Shown here one piece after another: positions 16,555-25,447 of a DNA stretch of 64,000 nucleotides. Within the stretch, counting starts at the first letter, position 1. Each line of letters opens with the position of its first letter. Origin of the DNA: Pseudomonas phenolilytica (lineage in GTDB: Bacteria > Pseudomonadota > Gammaproteobacteria > Pseudomonadales > Pseudomonadaceae); the NCBI RefSeq assembly GCF_021432765.1, contig NZ_CP058908.1, positions 2,504,001-2,568,000 on the forward strand, given 5' to 3'. Below the pieces are notes generated by a model. That model searched no databases and was not told the origin of the DNA. It was given only the letters and a program-made list of their open reading frames with translations. The translations under genes were made by a program, and so were the position numbers.

Positions 16555-18170
16555 AGAGCGTGGCGGTGTTGCAGGCTCGTACTAACTCCTCGCGATTGCC
16601 TGGAAAAGTACTGCTCCCAGTTAACGGTGTTCCGCTAGCGGTCCTTGCTGCGAAACGTGCTTCCAACACGGGTAGAGAAGTGGTCATCGCAACGTCTTGG
16701 GAGTCGACAGATGATGCGCTGGCTGAGCTAGTGTCCGCTCACGGCATCCGCTGTTACCGAGGTAGCCTGGAAAACACCCTAGGCCGAATTGTCGCGGCGC
16801 TCGATGAGTATCAAGACGAAACGCTCGTTTTCCGCTTGACGGCAGACAACGTATTTCCAGACGGGCCGCTTCTGGATGAAATGGAAGAAGAGTTCGTTAA
16901 ATACGGTTTGGACTATCTTTGCTGTAATGGTGAAAAGTCGGGCTTGCCGTATGGTATGAGTGCTGAGCTGACGCGGCTTTGCCACTTACGCGAAGCTGCG
17001 ATCTCCGCATATAGTAAGCATGACTTGGAACATGTTACGCCCTTTGTTCGTCGCAAGTTTGGTGAGAATTACTTCGAAAAATATAAGGCTCTTGGCAAGG
17101 GAGATTTTAGGTGTACGGTTGATTGCCTAGATGATTATGTTGCCGTTACGAAGGTGTTTTCCGCTGTAGACGATCCTGTGCAAGTCTCGGCTTTTGAGTT
17201 GGTGCGGCGGCTAAGCTTTGTTCAGTATCAGCCAATTCAATCGAAACAAGTTAAAAAGCTGGTTCTAGGTACTGCTCAGCTTGGTCTAAGCTACGGCATT
17301 GCTAACCAGTTAGGGAAGCCAGACCAAGCAACAGCAGAAAAGCTGGTAAAAACTGCAATTGTCAATGGTGCAAGCTATATAGATACGGCGCGCGCTTATG
17401 GTGATAGTGAAGAAGTTATAGGTAATGCTCTTAAATCTGGATGGGAAGGAAGAGCACGGGTCATTACAAAGCTGTCTCCATTGGCCGATTGCCCGCCCGA
17501 TGCCGCTTCACAAGTTGTTGATGCTTTCATTGATGCAAGCATCTATAAATCCTGCACCGCCTTGCGCATGCAAAGCCTAGATGTGCTGATGCTGCATCGG
17601 GCTGCACACATGAGGAGCTGGAGTGGTCGGGCTTGGGCTAGGCTTTTGGAGTACAAAGCTTGCAGTGCTGTGAAGGCGCTTGGTGTGTCTGTTCAGGATC
17701 CCCAAGAACTGAATATGGCCCTAGATGCACCTGATGTTGAACTTATCCAAATGCCATTCAATGTGCTTGATTGGCGCTGGGATCATCTAGTACCCAAGAT
17801 CAGAATGCAAAAAAAGCAGAGGCCTTTATTGATCCATGCTCGCAGCGCCTTATTGCAAGGTTTGTTACCGAGTAGAAGCGTAGATGATTGGCAAAAAGCA
17901 AATGTTTTGGAGCCGGAGCTATTCATCAATTGGCTTGATGAGCAATGCAGAAGAACAGGAAGGAGCTCTATTGCAGACTTCTGTTTGAGCTTCGTTAAGT
18001 CTCTCGACTGGGTGGATGGTTTGGTTGTTGGAATGGAGTCATTGGGACAACTACAAGAGAACATTAAGATACTTGATAGTGCAGATTTCTCTCGAGAAGA
18101 CCTTGAAGCTATTCTGGCTGATCGCCCGAGCCTCGGGGTGGAGTCATTGAACCCGGCCTGCTGGAGATAG
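16551..18170 (+). CDS. Fusion of SpsF-like cytidylyltransferase and aldo/keto reductase
   Basis: This is a 539-residue two-domain protein. Residues 1 to about 230 match the cytidylyltransferase/SpsF family (AVLQARTNSSRLPGKVL nucleotide-binding start, FRLTADNVFPD acidic motif). From about residue 235 an aldo/keto reductase follows (KLVLGTAQLGLSYG) with all four catalytic residues present: D278 and Y283 in DTARAYG, K307 in TKLSP, H349 in MLHR. It occupies the place of pseF in the pseudaminic acid pathway, and no separate CMP-pseudaminic acid synthetase was found. I infer that it activates the nonulosonic acid with CTP and that the reductase modifies the sugar. It starts at a TTG overlapping the pseC stop and is visibly more AT-rich than pseB and pseC. 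Confidence 0.8.
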   Translation: MKSVAVLQARTNSSRLPGKVLLPVNGVPLAVLAAKRASNTGREVVIATSWESTDDALAELVSAHGIRCYRGSLENTLGRIVAALDEYQDETLVFRLTADNVFPDGPLLDEMEEEFVKYGLDYLCCNGEKSGLPYGMSAELTRLCHLREAAISAYSKHDLEHVTPFVRRKFGENYFEKYKALGKGDFRCTVDCLDDYVAVTKVFSAVDDPVQVSAFELVRRLSFVQYQPIQSKQVKKLVLGTAQLGLSYGIANQLGKPDQATAEKLVKTAIVNGASYIDTARAYGDSEEVIGNALKSGWEGRARVITKLSPLADCPPDAASQVVDAFIDASIYKSCTALRMQSLDVLMLHRAAHMRSWSGRAWARLLEYKACSAVKALGVSVQDPQELNMALDAPDVELIQMPFNVLDWRWDHLVPKIRMQKKQRPLLIHARSALLQGLLPSRSVDDWQKANVLEPELFINWLDEQCRRTGRSSIADFCLSFVKSLDWVDGLVVGMESLGQLQENIKILDSADFSREDLEAILADRPSLGVESLNPACWR

Positions 18171-18175
18171 ATCGA

Positions 18176-18976
18176 ATGAGCAAAGGTGTGGAGATATTTT
18201 CCCTTAATGGAAAGACCGCATTGATCACTGGCGCCGCTGGATACTTGGGTTCCGCAATGGCATTCATCTTGGCCGAGGCTGGAGCGAACGTGCTAATAAA
18301 TTCACGCTCGACGGAACGTAGCCAAGATTTGGTAGCTCGTTTGCGCGACCAGGGCCTACAGGCGGAAAGTGCTGTTTTCGATGTGACCTCTCAAGATGCG
18401 GTAGATAGCTTTGTGTCCAGCATACACGGGCGAGCGCTACATGTTCTTGTAAACAACGCATATGTGGGAAAATCGGGCAGCATCAAACTGAGCGAGGCCG
18501 GAGTTTACTCAGATACATATGACGTAACCGTAGTGGCGGCACATAGGTTGCTGAAGTCGTTGCTTCCCAATTTACGTAAAGCTGTACATCTAGATAATGA
18601 TGCTTCCGTCATCAATCTTGCTTCTATGTATGCTTTGGTCAGCCCGGATCAACGTATTTATGAAGCAGAAAGCGGTGTTAATCCGCCTTTTTACGGTGCT
18701 GCCAAGGCTGCCTTGCTGCAGTGGACGCGCTATGCCGGGTGCGAGTTCGGAAAAGAAGGAATTCGAGTCAATGCGATTTCGCCTGGTCCGTTTCCGTCTG
18801 AAGAGGTACAAAGGACCAATCCTGCTTTTATCTCATCCCTGAGTAATAAAGTTCCAATGGGACGAATAGGTTCCGCCGAAGAGCTCAGAGGTCCAACTTT
18901 GTTCTTAGCCTCTAGTGCATCCTCTTTCGTGACTGGTGCCAATCTCGTCGTCGACGGCGGCTGGACTTGCTGGTGA
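18176..18976 (+). CDS. Short-chain dehydrogenase/reductase in the pseudaminic acid cluster
   Basis: This 266-residue classical SDR has the cofactor motif TGAAGYLGSAMA (TGxxGxxG). The catalytic serine region is INLASMYAL, YGAAK is the YxxxK pair, and the family ending is ITGANLVVDGG-like (VTGANLVVDGG). It lies between the cytidylyltransferase/AKR fusion and pseG in the same operon and follows the fusion by five bases. It is not one of the six canonical Pse enzymes. SDRs of this type (PtmA in Campylobacter legionaminic acid loci) work in related nonulosonic acid pathways, so a role in making a Pse derivative or its precursor is plausible but not proven. Confidence 0.8.
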   Translation: MSKGVEIFSLNGKTALITGAAGYLGSAMAFILAEAGANVLINSRSTERSQDLVARLRDQGLQAESAVFDVTSQDAVDSFVSSIHGRALHVLVNNAYVGKSGSIKLSEAGVYSDTYDVTVVAAHRLLKSLLPNLRKAVHLDNDASVINLASMYALVSPDQRIYEAESGVNPPFYGAAKAALLQWTRYAGCEFGKEGIRVNAISPGPFPSEEVQRTNPAFISSLSNKVPMGRIGSAEELRGPTLFLASSASSFVTGANLVVDGGWTCW

Positions 18977-18980
18977 GACG

Positions 18981-20108
18981 ATGAATCGAGTTGTTGTTTT
19001 CCGAGTCGATGCTTCGCTTCAGATGGGTACGGGCCATGTGATGCGCTGCTTAACCCTAGCTGATGCGCTCAGAGTTGCTGGGGCTAAATGCGAATTCATC
19101 TGCCGGGCACATCCCGGCAACCTACTTGATCTGATCCGCAGCCAGGGCTACATCACCCATGAACTGGCTGTTGTTCAGGATCGGTCAGGAGCGGACGTGT
19201 CCGGTTACAAGGCGGAGAGCGGCGAGCAGTCTACCGCTCATGGTGATTGGCTCGGTGCCAGCCAGGCTGAAGATGCTGCAGCTTGCGAACCGATTGTCGC
19301 GAAACTGCACCCCGATTGGCTGGTTGTAGATCACTACGCGCTGGACGCGCGCTGGGAGCAGGCGCTCAAGCACCACTGTCACAGGCTGATGGTCATTGAT
19401 GATCTGGCCGACCGGTCGCATGTGTGCGACCTGCTTTTAGACCAGACGTTTGGTCGCCAGGGCAAGGACTACCGCGCGCGAATGCCTGGCGACTGCCAAT
19501 TGCTCTGTGGTTCGCAATATGCGCTGCTTCGCCCGGAGTTTGCCGCACAACGTCCCTATAGCCTGCAGCGCCGCGTGAAGCCGCAGTTGCGTCAGCTATT
19601 GATCACCATGGGCGGCGTCGACAAGGACAACGCTACAGGCCGAGTGCTGGACGCGCTTCGCGGCTGTCCGCTCCCAGACGATTGTCGAATCACCGTGATC
19701 ATGGGGTCGACTGCCCCTTGGCTGAGCGAAGTGAAGCAGCAGGCAATCAGCATGCCTTGGGCTACCGAAGTTCTGGTTGGCGTCAGTGATATGGCCCGCC
19801 TGATGGCTGATAGCGATCTGGCGATTGGCGCGGCAGGCGCGACTTCCTGGGAGCGCTGCTGCCTCGGGCTGCCAACAATCATGCTAGTGCTAGCCGACAA
19901 TCAGCGGCAGGTCGCGCAAGGTCTAGAACAGAGTAAGGCGGCCCGGATTATCGAGAAGTTGCAAGATATCGGCTCGTGCCTCCCCGGCTTGTTACGGCAC
20001 CTGACTCAGCATCCGGCGTCCCTGCAGTTCATGAGCCGATCGGCTAGACGGATCGTCGATGGGAGGGGCGTGAACACTGTTGTCCATCTAATGGAGTCAT
20101 TGCCGTGA
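18981..20108 (+). CDS. pseG: UDP-2,4-diacetamido-2,4,6-trideoxy-beta-L-altropyranose hydrolase
   Basis: This 375-residue GT-B-fold hydrolase removes UDP from the diacetamido sugar to release the substrate of PseI. The N-terminal FRVDASLQMGTGHVMRC is diagnostic of PseG, and IGAAGATSWERCCLGLP is the UDP-binding C-terminal motif. I chose the ATG at 18981, four bases after the SDR stop; the frame extends upstream but only through the SDR coding region. The gene lacks the acetyltransferase fusion seen in some species; pseH is a separate overlapping gene. Confidence 0.93.
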   Translation: MNRVVVFRVDASLQMGTGHVMRCLTLADALRVAGAKCEFICRAHPGNLLDLIRSQGYITHELAVVQDRSGADVSGYKAESGEQSTAHGDWLGASQAEDAAACEPIVAKLHPDWLVVDHYALDARWEQALKHHCHRLMVIDDLADRSHVCDLLLDQTFGRQGKDYRARMPGDCQLLCGSQYALLRPEFAAQRPYSLQRRVKPQLRQLLITMGGVDKDNATGRVLDALRGCPLPDDCRITVIMGSTAPWLSEVKQQAISMPWATEVLVGVSDMARLMADSDLAIGAAGATSWERCCLGLPTIMLVLADNQRQVAQGLEQSKAARIIEKLQDIGSCLPGLLRHLTQHPASLQFMSRSARRIVDGRGVNTVVHLMESLP

Positions 20109-20620
20109 CGTTGATTTTGCAACCACGGGTACGGCCGATGGCTGCTACCGATCTCGCAACCATCCTTGCTTGGCGCAACCACCCGGATGTGCGCCGTTAT
20201 ATGTACACCCAGCATGAAATTTCGCTTGACGAACATCGGCGCTGGTTCGAACACGCTTCGCTGGACCCAAGCCGCCACCTGTTGATATTTGAAAACGAAG
20301 CCACCCCAATGGGCTTCATCAATCTTCACCAAATAGCTGCAGGCGGAATAGCAGACTGGGGTTTCTACGCGGCGCCAGATGCCGCAAAGGGGACCGGGAA
20401 ACAGCTGGGACAGGCTGCCCTGCAGTACGCGTTCTCGGTGGTGGGCGTACACAAGCTCTGCGCCCAGGCCCTCCACTTTAACGAACGCTCCGTCCGCTTC
20501 CACCTGAATCTGGGCTTCCAGCAGGAAGGTATCCTCCGTGACCAACATTTTGATGGCCAGAATTACCACGACGTAGTGTGCTTTGGCCTGCTTGCTAGCG
20601 AATGGCAAGCGAACCTATGA
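20105..20620 (+). CDS. pseH: UDP-4-amino-4,6-dideoxy-N-acetyl-beta-L-altrosamine N-acetyltransferase
   Basis: This 171-residue GNAT-family acetyltransferase acetylates the 4-amino group made by PseC. The motifs ILAWRNHPDVRRYMYT (substrate side), GKQLGQAALQYAF (acetyl-CoA loop region) and FHLNLGFQQEGILRDQ are typical of PseH. The GTG start overlaps the pseG stop (GTGA), so translation is probably coupled. The order pseG-pseH-pseI is compact and conserved in many Pse loci. Confidence 0.92.
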   Translation: MTLILQPRVRPMAATDLATILAWRNHPDVRRYMYTQHEISLDEHRRWFEHASLDPSRHLLIFENEATPMGFINLHQIAAGGIADWGFYAAPDAAKGTGKQLGQAALQYAFSVVGVHKLCAQALHFNERSVRFHLNLGFQQEGILRDQHFDGQNYHDVVCFGLLASEWQANL

Positions 20621-20631
20621 GAGAACCGATC

Positions 20632-21702
20632 ATGTCGAATGTTCCTAGCATTAGCATCGCCGGACGCCGTATCGCGGCTGACGAACCGCCTTACATCATT
20701 GCCGAACTTTCCGCCAACCATAACGGTAGGCTGGAAACTGCGCTGAGGATCATCGAAGAAGCCAAAAAGGCCGGCGCCGATGCGATCAAACTGCAGACCT
20801 ACACCGCCGATACCATCACCTTGAATTGCGACTCAGAAGAGTTCCAGATCCATGGCGGCCTGTGGGACGGTAAGACCCTCTATCAGCTCTATCAAGAAGC
20901 CCATATGCCTTGGGACTGGCATAAGCCACTGTTCGAGCACGCCCGCACGCACGACATCACCATCTTTAGCTCGCCGTTCGACAACACGGCCGTCGACCTG
21001 TTGGAGGATCTAAACGCTCCGGCCTACAAGATCGCCTCTTTCGAAGCGATCGACCTACCGCTGATCAAGTACGTCGCCGGTACCGGCAAGCCGATGATCA
21101 TCTCAACCGGCATGGCTGATGCCGAAGAAATACAAGAAGCGATCGACGCTGCCCGCGAAGGCGGCTGCAAGGAACTGGCGATCCTCCACTGTGTTAGCGG
21201 CTACCCCGCCCCGGCAGAGGATTACAACTTGCACACCATCCCAGACATGATGCGGCGTTTCGGCCTGGTTACAGGCCTGTCCGATCACACCTTGGACAAC
21301 ACCACAGCTATCGCCAGTGTGGTGCTCGGTGCCTCCATAATCGAAAAGCACTTTACCCTCGACCGCAACGGTGGTGGTCCAGACGATAGCTTCTCGCTGG
21401 AGCCGGCAGAGCTCGCGGCCCTGTGTCGTGATAGCAAAATAGCGTGGTCTGCGTTGGGGGAAGTGAACTATGGAAGGAAATCCAGCGAGGAGGGGAATGC
21501 GCAGTTTCGGCGGTCACTTTACTTCGTGAAGGATTTGAAAGCGGGGGACGTAATAACACCTGACGCGATCCGAAGTGTAAGGCCAGGATTTGGATTAGCG
21601 CCTAAGTTCTGGGATTGCGTAGTTGGCTCGGAACTAGGCGTTCCGGCATGTAAAAACTCAGCAGTCCACGCGCGCATGCTTAAGGTAAATAATATTGAAT
21701 AA
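20632..21702 (+). CDS. pseI: Pseudaminic acid synthase
   Basis: This 356-residue NeuB-family enzyme condenses the trideoxy sugar with phosphoenolpyruvate to pseudaminic acid. The TIM-barrel domain shows PYIIAELSANHNG, KKAGADAIKLQTYTADTIT, FSSPFDNTAVD, STGMA and DHTL. The C-terminal antifreeze-like SAF domain follows (RRSLYFVKDLKAGDVITPDAIRS region). Starts at ATG 20617 (overlapping the pseH stop as ATGA) and ATG 20632 are both possible. I chose 20632 because MSNVPSISIAGRR matches the usual N-terminus. Base composition drops towards AT in the last 250 bp, leading into the AT-rich next genes. Confidence 0.94.
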   Translation: MSNVPSISIAGRRIAADEPPYIIAELSANHNGRLETALRIIEEAKKAGADAIKLQTYTADTITLNCDSEEFQIHGGLWDGKTLYQLYQEAHMPWDWHKPLFEHARTHDITIFSSPFDNTAVDLLEDLNAPAYKIASFEAIDLPLIKYVAGTGKPMIISTGMADAEEIQEAIDAAREGGCKELAILHCVSGYPAPAEDYNLHTIPDMMRRFGLVTGLSDHTLDNTTAIASVVLGASIIEKHFTLDRNGGGPDDSFSLEPAELAALCRDSKIAWSALGEVNYGRKSSEEGNAQFRRSLYFVKDLKAGDVITPDAIRSVRPGFGLAPKFWDCVVGSELGVPACKNSAVHARMLKVNNIE

Positions 21703-23092
21703 ATTAGATTCTGGAAATGTATTTTGCTACGTTCGGCCATGGAACGTAGATCAGTTTACATATCTCGGTGAAAAAATAGCACCTAATGCTAAAGTGATTC
21801 GTGTAAGTGAACATGTAAAATTTGATGAGGGGGCAATCGTTTCTAATTATTACGAAAATCTAAAGCGAATTCCGCGCGAGGCGATTAGTTGTATCGGTTT
21901 TAGTCTCGATGAGCAAGTCGACGTTATAGTTCGTTGCAGGTTGCTGCGTCGCCTTCCTAGAGACGTTGCGAATCGTCATCTTCTTGCAATGTTTGAGGCG
22001 ATTAGTGCTTCGTTTGATAAATATAAGCCGTGTCTTGTGCTGTCGCTAACGGTTGATTCGTATGTTATTGACCTGCTTCGTATTGTTTCACGATTGAGGG
22101 GGGTGCCATTCGTAGGATTCATAGGAACTTTTGTAAATGGTTACTATAGAGTGAGCGCTAGGGGAGAGAGCACAAAAGGTAACAGTGTGGATGTTCTCGC
22201 GATTGAAGAGCTTAGGGATAGGCTGCTTGGCGCCAATTACACTCCTAGCTTTAATAAAAAGTCAGTTTCACGTCCTCGCTATTCGCTGCTTCGTCGTTGG
22301 GCTGCTAATTTGGCTAGAGTTCCATATTTCTTTGCTAAGAGGTTGGTAAGTGGTGATTATTATAATTACCATTATTGGGCTTCTCACCTAATTTCGAGTG
22401 ATCACTTTCACTTGGTTCCTCCTTCTGACCCGGGTAGAGCTGATTGGGAGCAGGTATTAGAAAGGTCTGGCCTGCCAACTTTATATATTCCGCTGCAGAT
22501 GTTTCCAGAGTGCACTGTAGATTACTGGTGCAGCAATGCTGATGTCATCAGCTATTACGATACCTTGTTTGAAGTGATAGACCGCCTTTCTGTAAAGTTC
22601 TCGATAGTGGTCAAAGAGCATCCTTCAGTATTTGGCAGTAGGCCTGCCTGGTTTTATAAGAAGCTGAAAAGCAGTGCTGTGATTATTGCACCAACTTTTG
22701 TCGCATCAAATGCTCTGGTAGAAAAAGTAGACGCGGTGCTTGTTTGGACTGGTTCTGTGGGGTTTGAGGCTCTATTGCGCGGAAAAGCTGTTTTCGGTCT
22801 TGCTAGGCCCTTTTATGCATCAGGTCCAAGGTTTTTCCCGATAAAGATAAACCCTGATTTGGATGATATGCTTTGTAAGCTCGAATTTTGTAAAAGAAAT
22901 CCGATTAGTGAAGTTGAACAAAATAAGCTTATTTCATTTTTGCTTGCTCAGTTGCTGAAGGGTGATTTTATTAATGATGGGAGTTGGTCGGCAGATAGTT
23001 TGGAGCATAGAAAGAAAATAGAAGAGATAGCGGTGTCTTTTTGTCTGGCTTGTGAAGGTGATGTGCTGGGATCGCTTAGGGGGTCTGCTTGA
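21695..23092 (+). CDS. Capsule-biosynthesis-type glycosyltransferase, candidate pseudaminyl transferase
   Basis: This is a soluble protein of 465 residues. The C-terminal half has KEHPSVFG and the long motif TGSVGFEALLRGKAV followed by ARPFYAS, the pattern of the capsule synthesis family PF05159 (KpsC/KpsS-like Kdo transferases). LYIPLQMFPECTVDYW is a further conserved block. Because it follows pseI directly and the family uses CMP-activated acidic sugars, transfer of pseudaminic acid is the best guess; I recall KpsS-type enzymes in this role in Acinetobacter K loci. The TTG start overlaps the pseI stop by eight bases with TAAGG upstream. The gene is clearly AT-rich, suggesting separate acquisition. 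Confidence 0.6.
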   Translation: MNKLDSGNVFCYVRPWNVDQFTYLGEKIAPNAKVIRVSEHVKFDEGAIVSNYYENLKRIPREAISCIGFSLDEQVDVIVRCRLLRRLPRDVANRHLLAMFEAISASFDKYKPCLVLSLTVDSYVIDLLRIVSRLRGVPFVGFIGTFVNGYYRVSARGESTKGNSVDVLAIEELRDRLLGANYTPSFNKKSVSRPRYSLLRRWAANLARVPYFFAKRLVSGDYYNYHYWASHLISSDHFHLVPPSDPGRADWEQVLERSGLPTLYIPLQMFPECTVDYWCSNADVISYYDTLFEVIDRLSVKFSIVVKEHPSVFGSRPAWFYKKLKSSAVIIAPTFVASNALVEKVDAVLVWTGSVGFEALLRGKAVFGLARPFYASGPRFFPIKINPDLDDMLCKLEFCKRNPISEVEQNKLISFLLAQLLKGDFINDGSWSADSLEHRKKIEEIAVSFCLACEGDVLGSLRGSA

Positions 23093-24345
23093 GTTTTTAT
23101 TTGAGGAATAAAAAATGGAGTTTTTTATCCTTTGTCGGGATTTTTGTTTTCATTCTGTATTCGACTTACTCGCTTGCCTACTATGGTGTTATAAGTTATT
23201 CTTCGTTGAATTATGTAAAAGGTGCGGTGTTTTTATTGTCGTTCGTGTTTTTTTGTTCGTGCATATCTCGTTCGGCGCATAGTGTATTGGTATTTTTTTC
23301 TTTTTTTGCCGTTTTATTTGGCTTGTATGGCTTTCTAGTTGGAGTTTATTTTCGTGGCATGCATGCGGGTGCTGGTGTGCATCTTGTGTATTATGTTTTT
23401 TTCTGTTTGTTCATGTTTTTAGGTTCTTTGGTTGGTAGGGAGTTGTTTCGATGTAAAGAAGCTTTTAGCCAATTCTATGAGCAAGACGCGATTTGGCGCT
23501 ACGGAGTTATTTTTGCTTTATTTGGTTTGTTGTTTGTGCATTTTTTTAGGGGTGTTGAGCATAACCCTTCAATAACGTTTCCGTTTTTGTGCATGGCTTT
23601 TTCGTTTTTTTTGTGGAAAAGGAATTGGTTTTTTTTGTTGCTCTGTTTGCTTGCGGTGATGCTTACTCTTAAGAGAGGTATGTGGGTTGCTTTTTTTTGC
23701 TTGTCTTTAATGGTTGGGTTGCGCGAGTTTTTATGGCTGCTGAGGTGCGGGCATTTTAAATTAAACTCAGGGATTATATTTCTTGTGGCTTCGCTTGCTG
23801 GGCTGCTTGCAGTCTTGGTGGGTTATTCCCAGGGAGGGGTTGTGCTTGATAACCTTTTCCTTCGGATATCTATGAGTATACCCTCGGGGCTTAGTTATGC
23901 TGATATAGATGCGGCATCTTCTGGGAGGGCCGGAGATTTGGTCGCCGTGCTTTCAAAGGTGTCTGATGACTGTGGTGTTTTGGTAGGGTGTGGCTTTGGC
24001 GCGGAATATAATTATTTTGATTATAATGAGGCTTGGAAGATCACGTCTAGTTGGATAAAAAACGGAAGTGATGTGATGTTTTTGCACTTCTATCTGTTGT
24101 TTGGTTTGCCGGGTCTTTTGGTTTATTTTTTGCTTTCAGTGGTTTTTCTTTTTTCGTTGCGCGACCTGTTTTCTTCCCGTTGGGCATCGTTGTTGTTTTT
24201 TGCAAGTTGTAGTTATTTCTTGGCATTTATTGTTTGTCTTTTTTCGTTCTCTTTTTTTGATCCGTTATTTCCAGTGCTGTTAGGTTTTTATCTAGCTGTT
24301 TCTATGATTTTTAGAAGGAGAGAGTTGTGCGTCGAGCGCTTATAA
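23089..24345 (+). CDS. wzy: O-antigen polymerase
   Basis: This 418-residue integral membrane protein has about 11-12 hydrophobic segments, strong Phe/Leu enrichment and a large periplasmic loop in the second half ([26 protein letters not shown] region, with the GxGxG-type turn common in Wzy). Sequence identity in this family is always low; topology, position and extreme AT-richness support the call. The TTG start overlaps the preceding stop (TTGA), and its 3' end overlaps gmd by 19 bases. It would polymerise O-units in the periplasm with Wzz setting length. Its composition differs sharply from the chromosomal background. Confidence 0.82.
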   Translation: MSFYLRNKKWSFLSFVGIFVFILYSTYSLAYYGVISYSSLNYVKGAVFLLSFVFFCSCISRSAHSVLVFFSFFAVLFGLYGFLVGVYFRGMHAGAGVHLVYYVFFCLFMFLGSLVGRELFRCKEAFSQFYEQDAIWRYGVIFALFGLLFVHFFRGVEHNPSITFPFLCMAFSFFLWKRNWFFLLLCLLAVMLTLKRGMWVAFFCLSLMVGLREFLWLLRCGHFKLNSGIIFLVASLAGLLAVLVGYSQGGVVLDNLFLRISMSIPSGLSYADIDAASSGRAGDLVAVLSKVSDDCGVLVGCGFGAEYNYFDYNEAWKITSSWIKNGSDVMFLHFYLLFGLPGLLVYFLLSVVFLFSLRDLFSSRWASLLFFASCSYFLAFIVCLFSFSFFDPLFPVLLGFYLAVSMIFRRRELCVERL

Positions 24346-25445
24346 CAGGCATTACTGGTCAGGATGGCTCCTATCTAGCTGAGCTTTTGTTGGAAAAAGG
24401 CTATGAAGTCCATGGGATAAAGCGTCGAGCTTCGCTGTTTAATACGCAGCGTGTAGATCATATTTATCAGGATCCGCATGTAAATAATCGAAATTTTGTG
24501 CTTCATTATGGAGACCTAAGTGACTCGTCCAACCTGACACGTATCATTCAGGAAGTGCAACCTGATGAGGTCTACAATCTGGGTGCTCAGTCTCATGTGG
24601 CTGTGAGTTTTGAATCCCCGGAATACACGGCCGACGTCGATGCGATGGGCACACTCCGACTGTTGGAGGCCATTCGGCTACTTGGCTTGGAGAAGAAAAC
24701 GCGGTTCTACCAAGCTTCTACGTCGGAGCTCTATGGCCTTGTGCAGGAGATTCCACAGAGGGAGAGCACACCTTTCTATCCGCGTTCGCCCTACGCGGTA
24801 GCGAAACTCTATGCTTACTGGATCACTGTGAATTATCGAGAAGCCTATGGCATGTATGCATGCAACGGCATTCTTTTCAATCACGAATCTCCACGACGTG
24901 GCGAGACTTTCGTAACCCGCAAGATCACACGTGGATTGGCGAATATCGCTCAAGGGTTGGAACAGTGTTTGTTCATGGGCAATCTGGACGCGCTGCGCGA
25001 TTGGGGCCACGCCAAGGATTACGTACGTATGCAGTGGATGATGCTGCAGCAGGAAAAGCCGGAGGACTTCGTTATCGCTACGGGCGTCCAGTACTCTGTG
25101 CGGCAATTCATTGAGTGGTCGGCAAAGGAGTTGGGTATCACGCTGCGCTTCGAAGGTCGAGGCGTCGACGAGACTGCCGTCGTCCAATCCATCGAAGGTG
25201 ACAAGGCGCCTGCGCTTAACGTTGGCGATGTGATCGTCCGGGTTGACCCGCGCTATTTCCGTCCTGCCGAAGTGGAAACGTTGCTGGGCGATCCTACCAA
25301 GGCGAAAGAAAAGCTGGGCTGGGTGCCGGAAATTACAGTCCAGGAGATGTGTGCCGAGATGGTTCGCGAGGATCTCACCGCGGCACGCCGCCATGCGTTG
25401 CTCAAGCAGCATGGTCATGACGTACCGGTGTCGATGGAGAACTGA
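24327..25445 (+). CDS. gmd: GDP-mannose 4,6-dehydratase
   Basis: This 372-residue SDR makes GDP-4-keto-6-deoxy-mannose from GDP-mannose. Diagnostic blocks are [37 protein letters not shown] (YxxxK), [18 protein letters not shown] and [16 protein letters not shown]. It starts at a GTG with an excellent AAGGAG at 24315-24320 lying inside the end of wzy. The gene begins a gmd-fcl-gmm-manC run in the order known from the enterobacterial colanic acid cluster. Confidence 0.96.
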   Translation: MRRALITGITGQDGSYLAELLLEKGYEVHGIKRRASLFNTQRVDHIYQDPHVNNRNFVLHYGDLSDSSNLTRIIQEVQPDEVYNLGAQSHVAVSFESPEYTADVDAMGTLRLLEAIRLLGLEKKTRFYQASTSELYGLVQEIPQRESTPFYPRSPYAVAKLYAYWITVNYREAYGMYACNGILFNHESPRRGETFVTRKITRGLANIAQGLEQCLFMGNLDALRDWGHAKDYVRMQWMMLQQEKPEDFVIATGVQYSVRQFIEWSAKELGITLRFEGRGVDETAVVQSIEGDKAPALNVGDVIVRVDPRYFRPAEVETLLGDPTKAKEKLGWVPEITVQEMCAEMVREDLTAARRHALLKQHGHDVPVSMEN

Positions 25446-25447
25446 TT

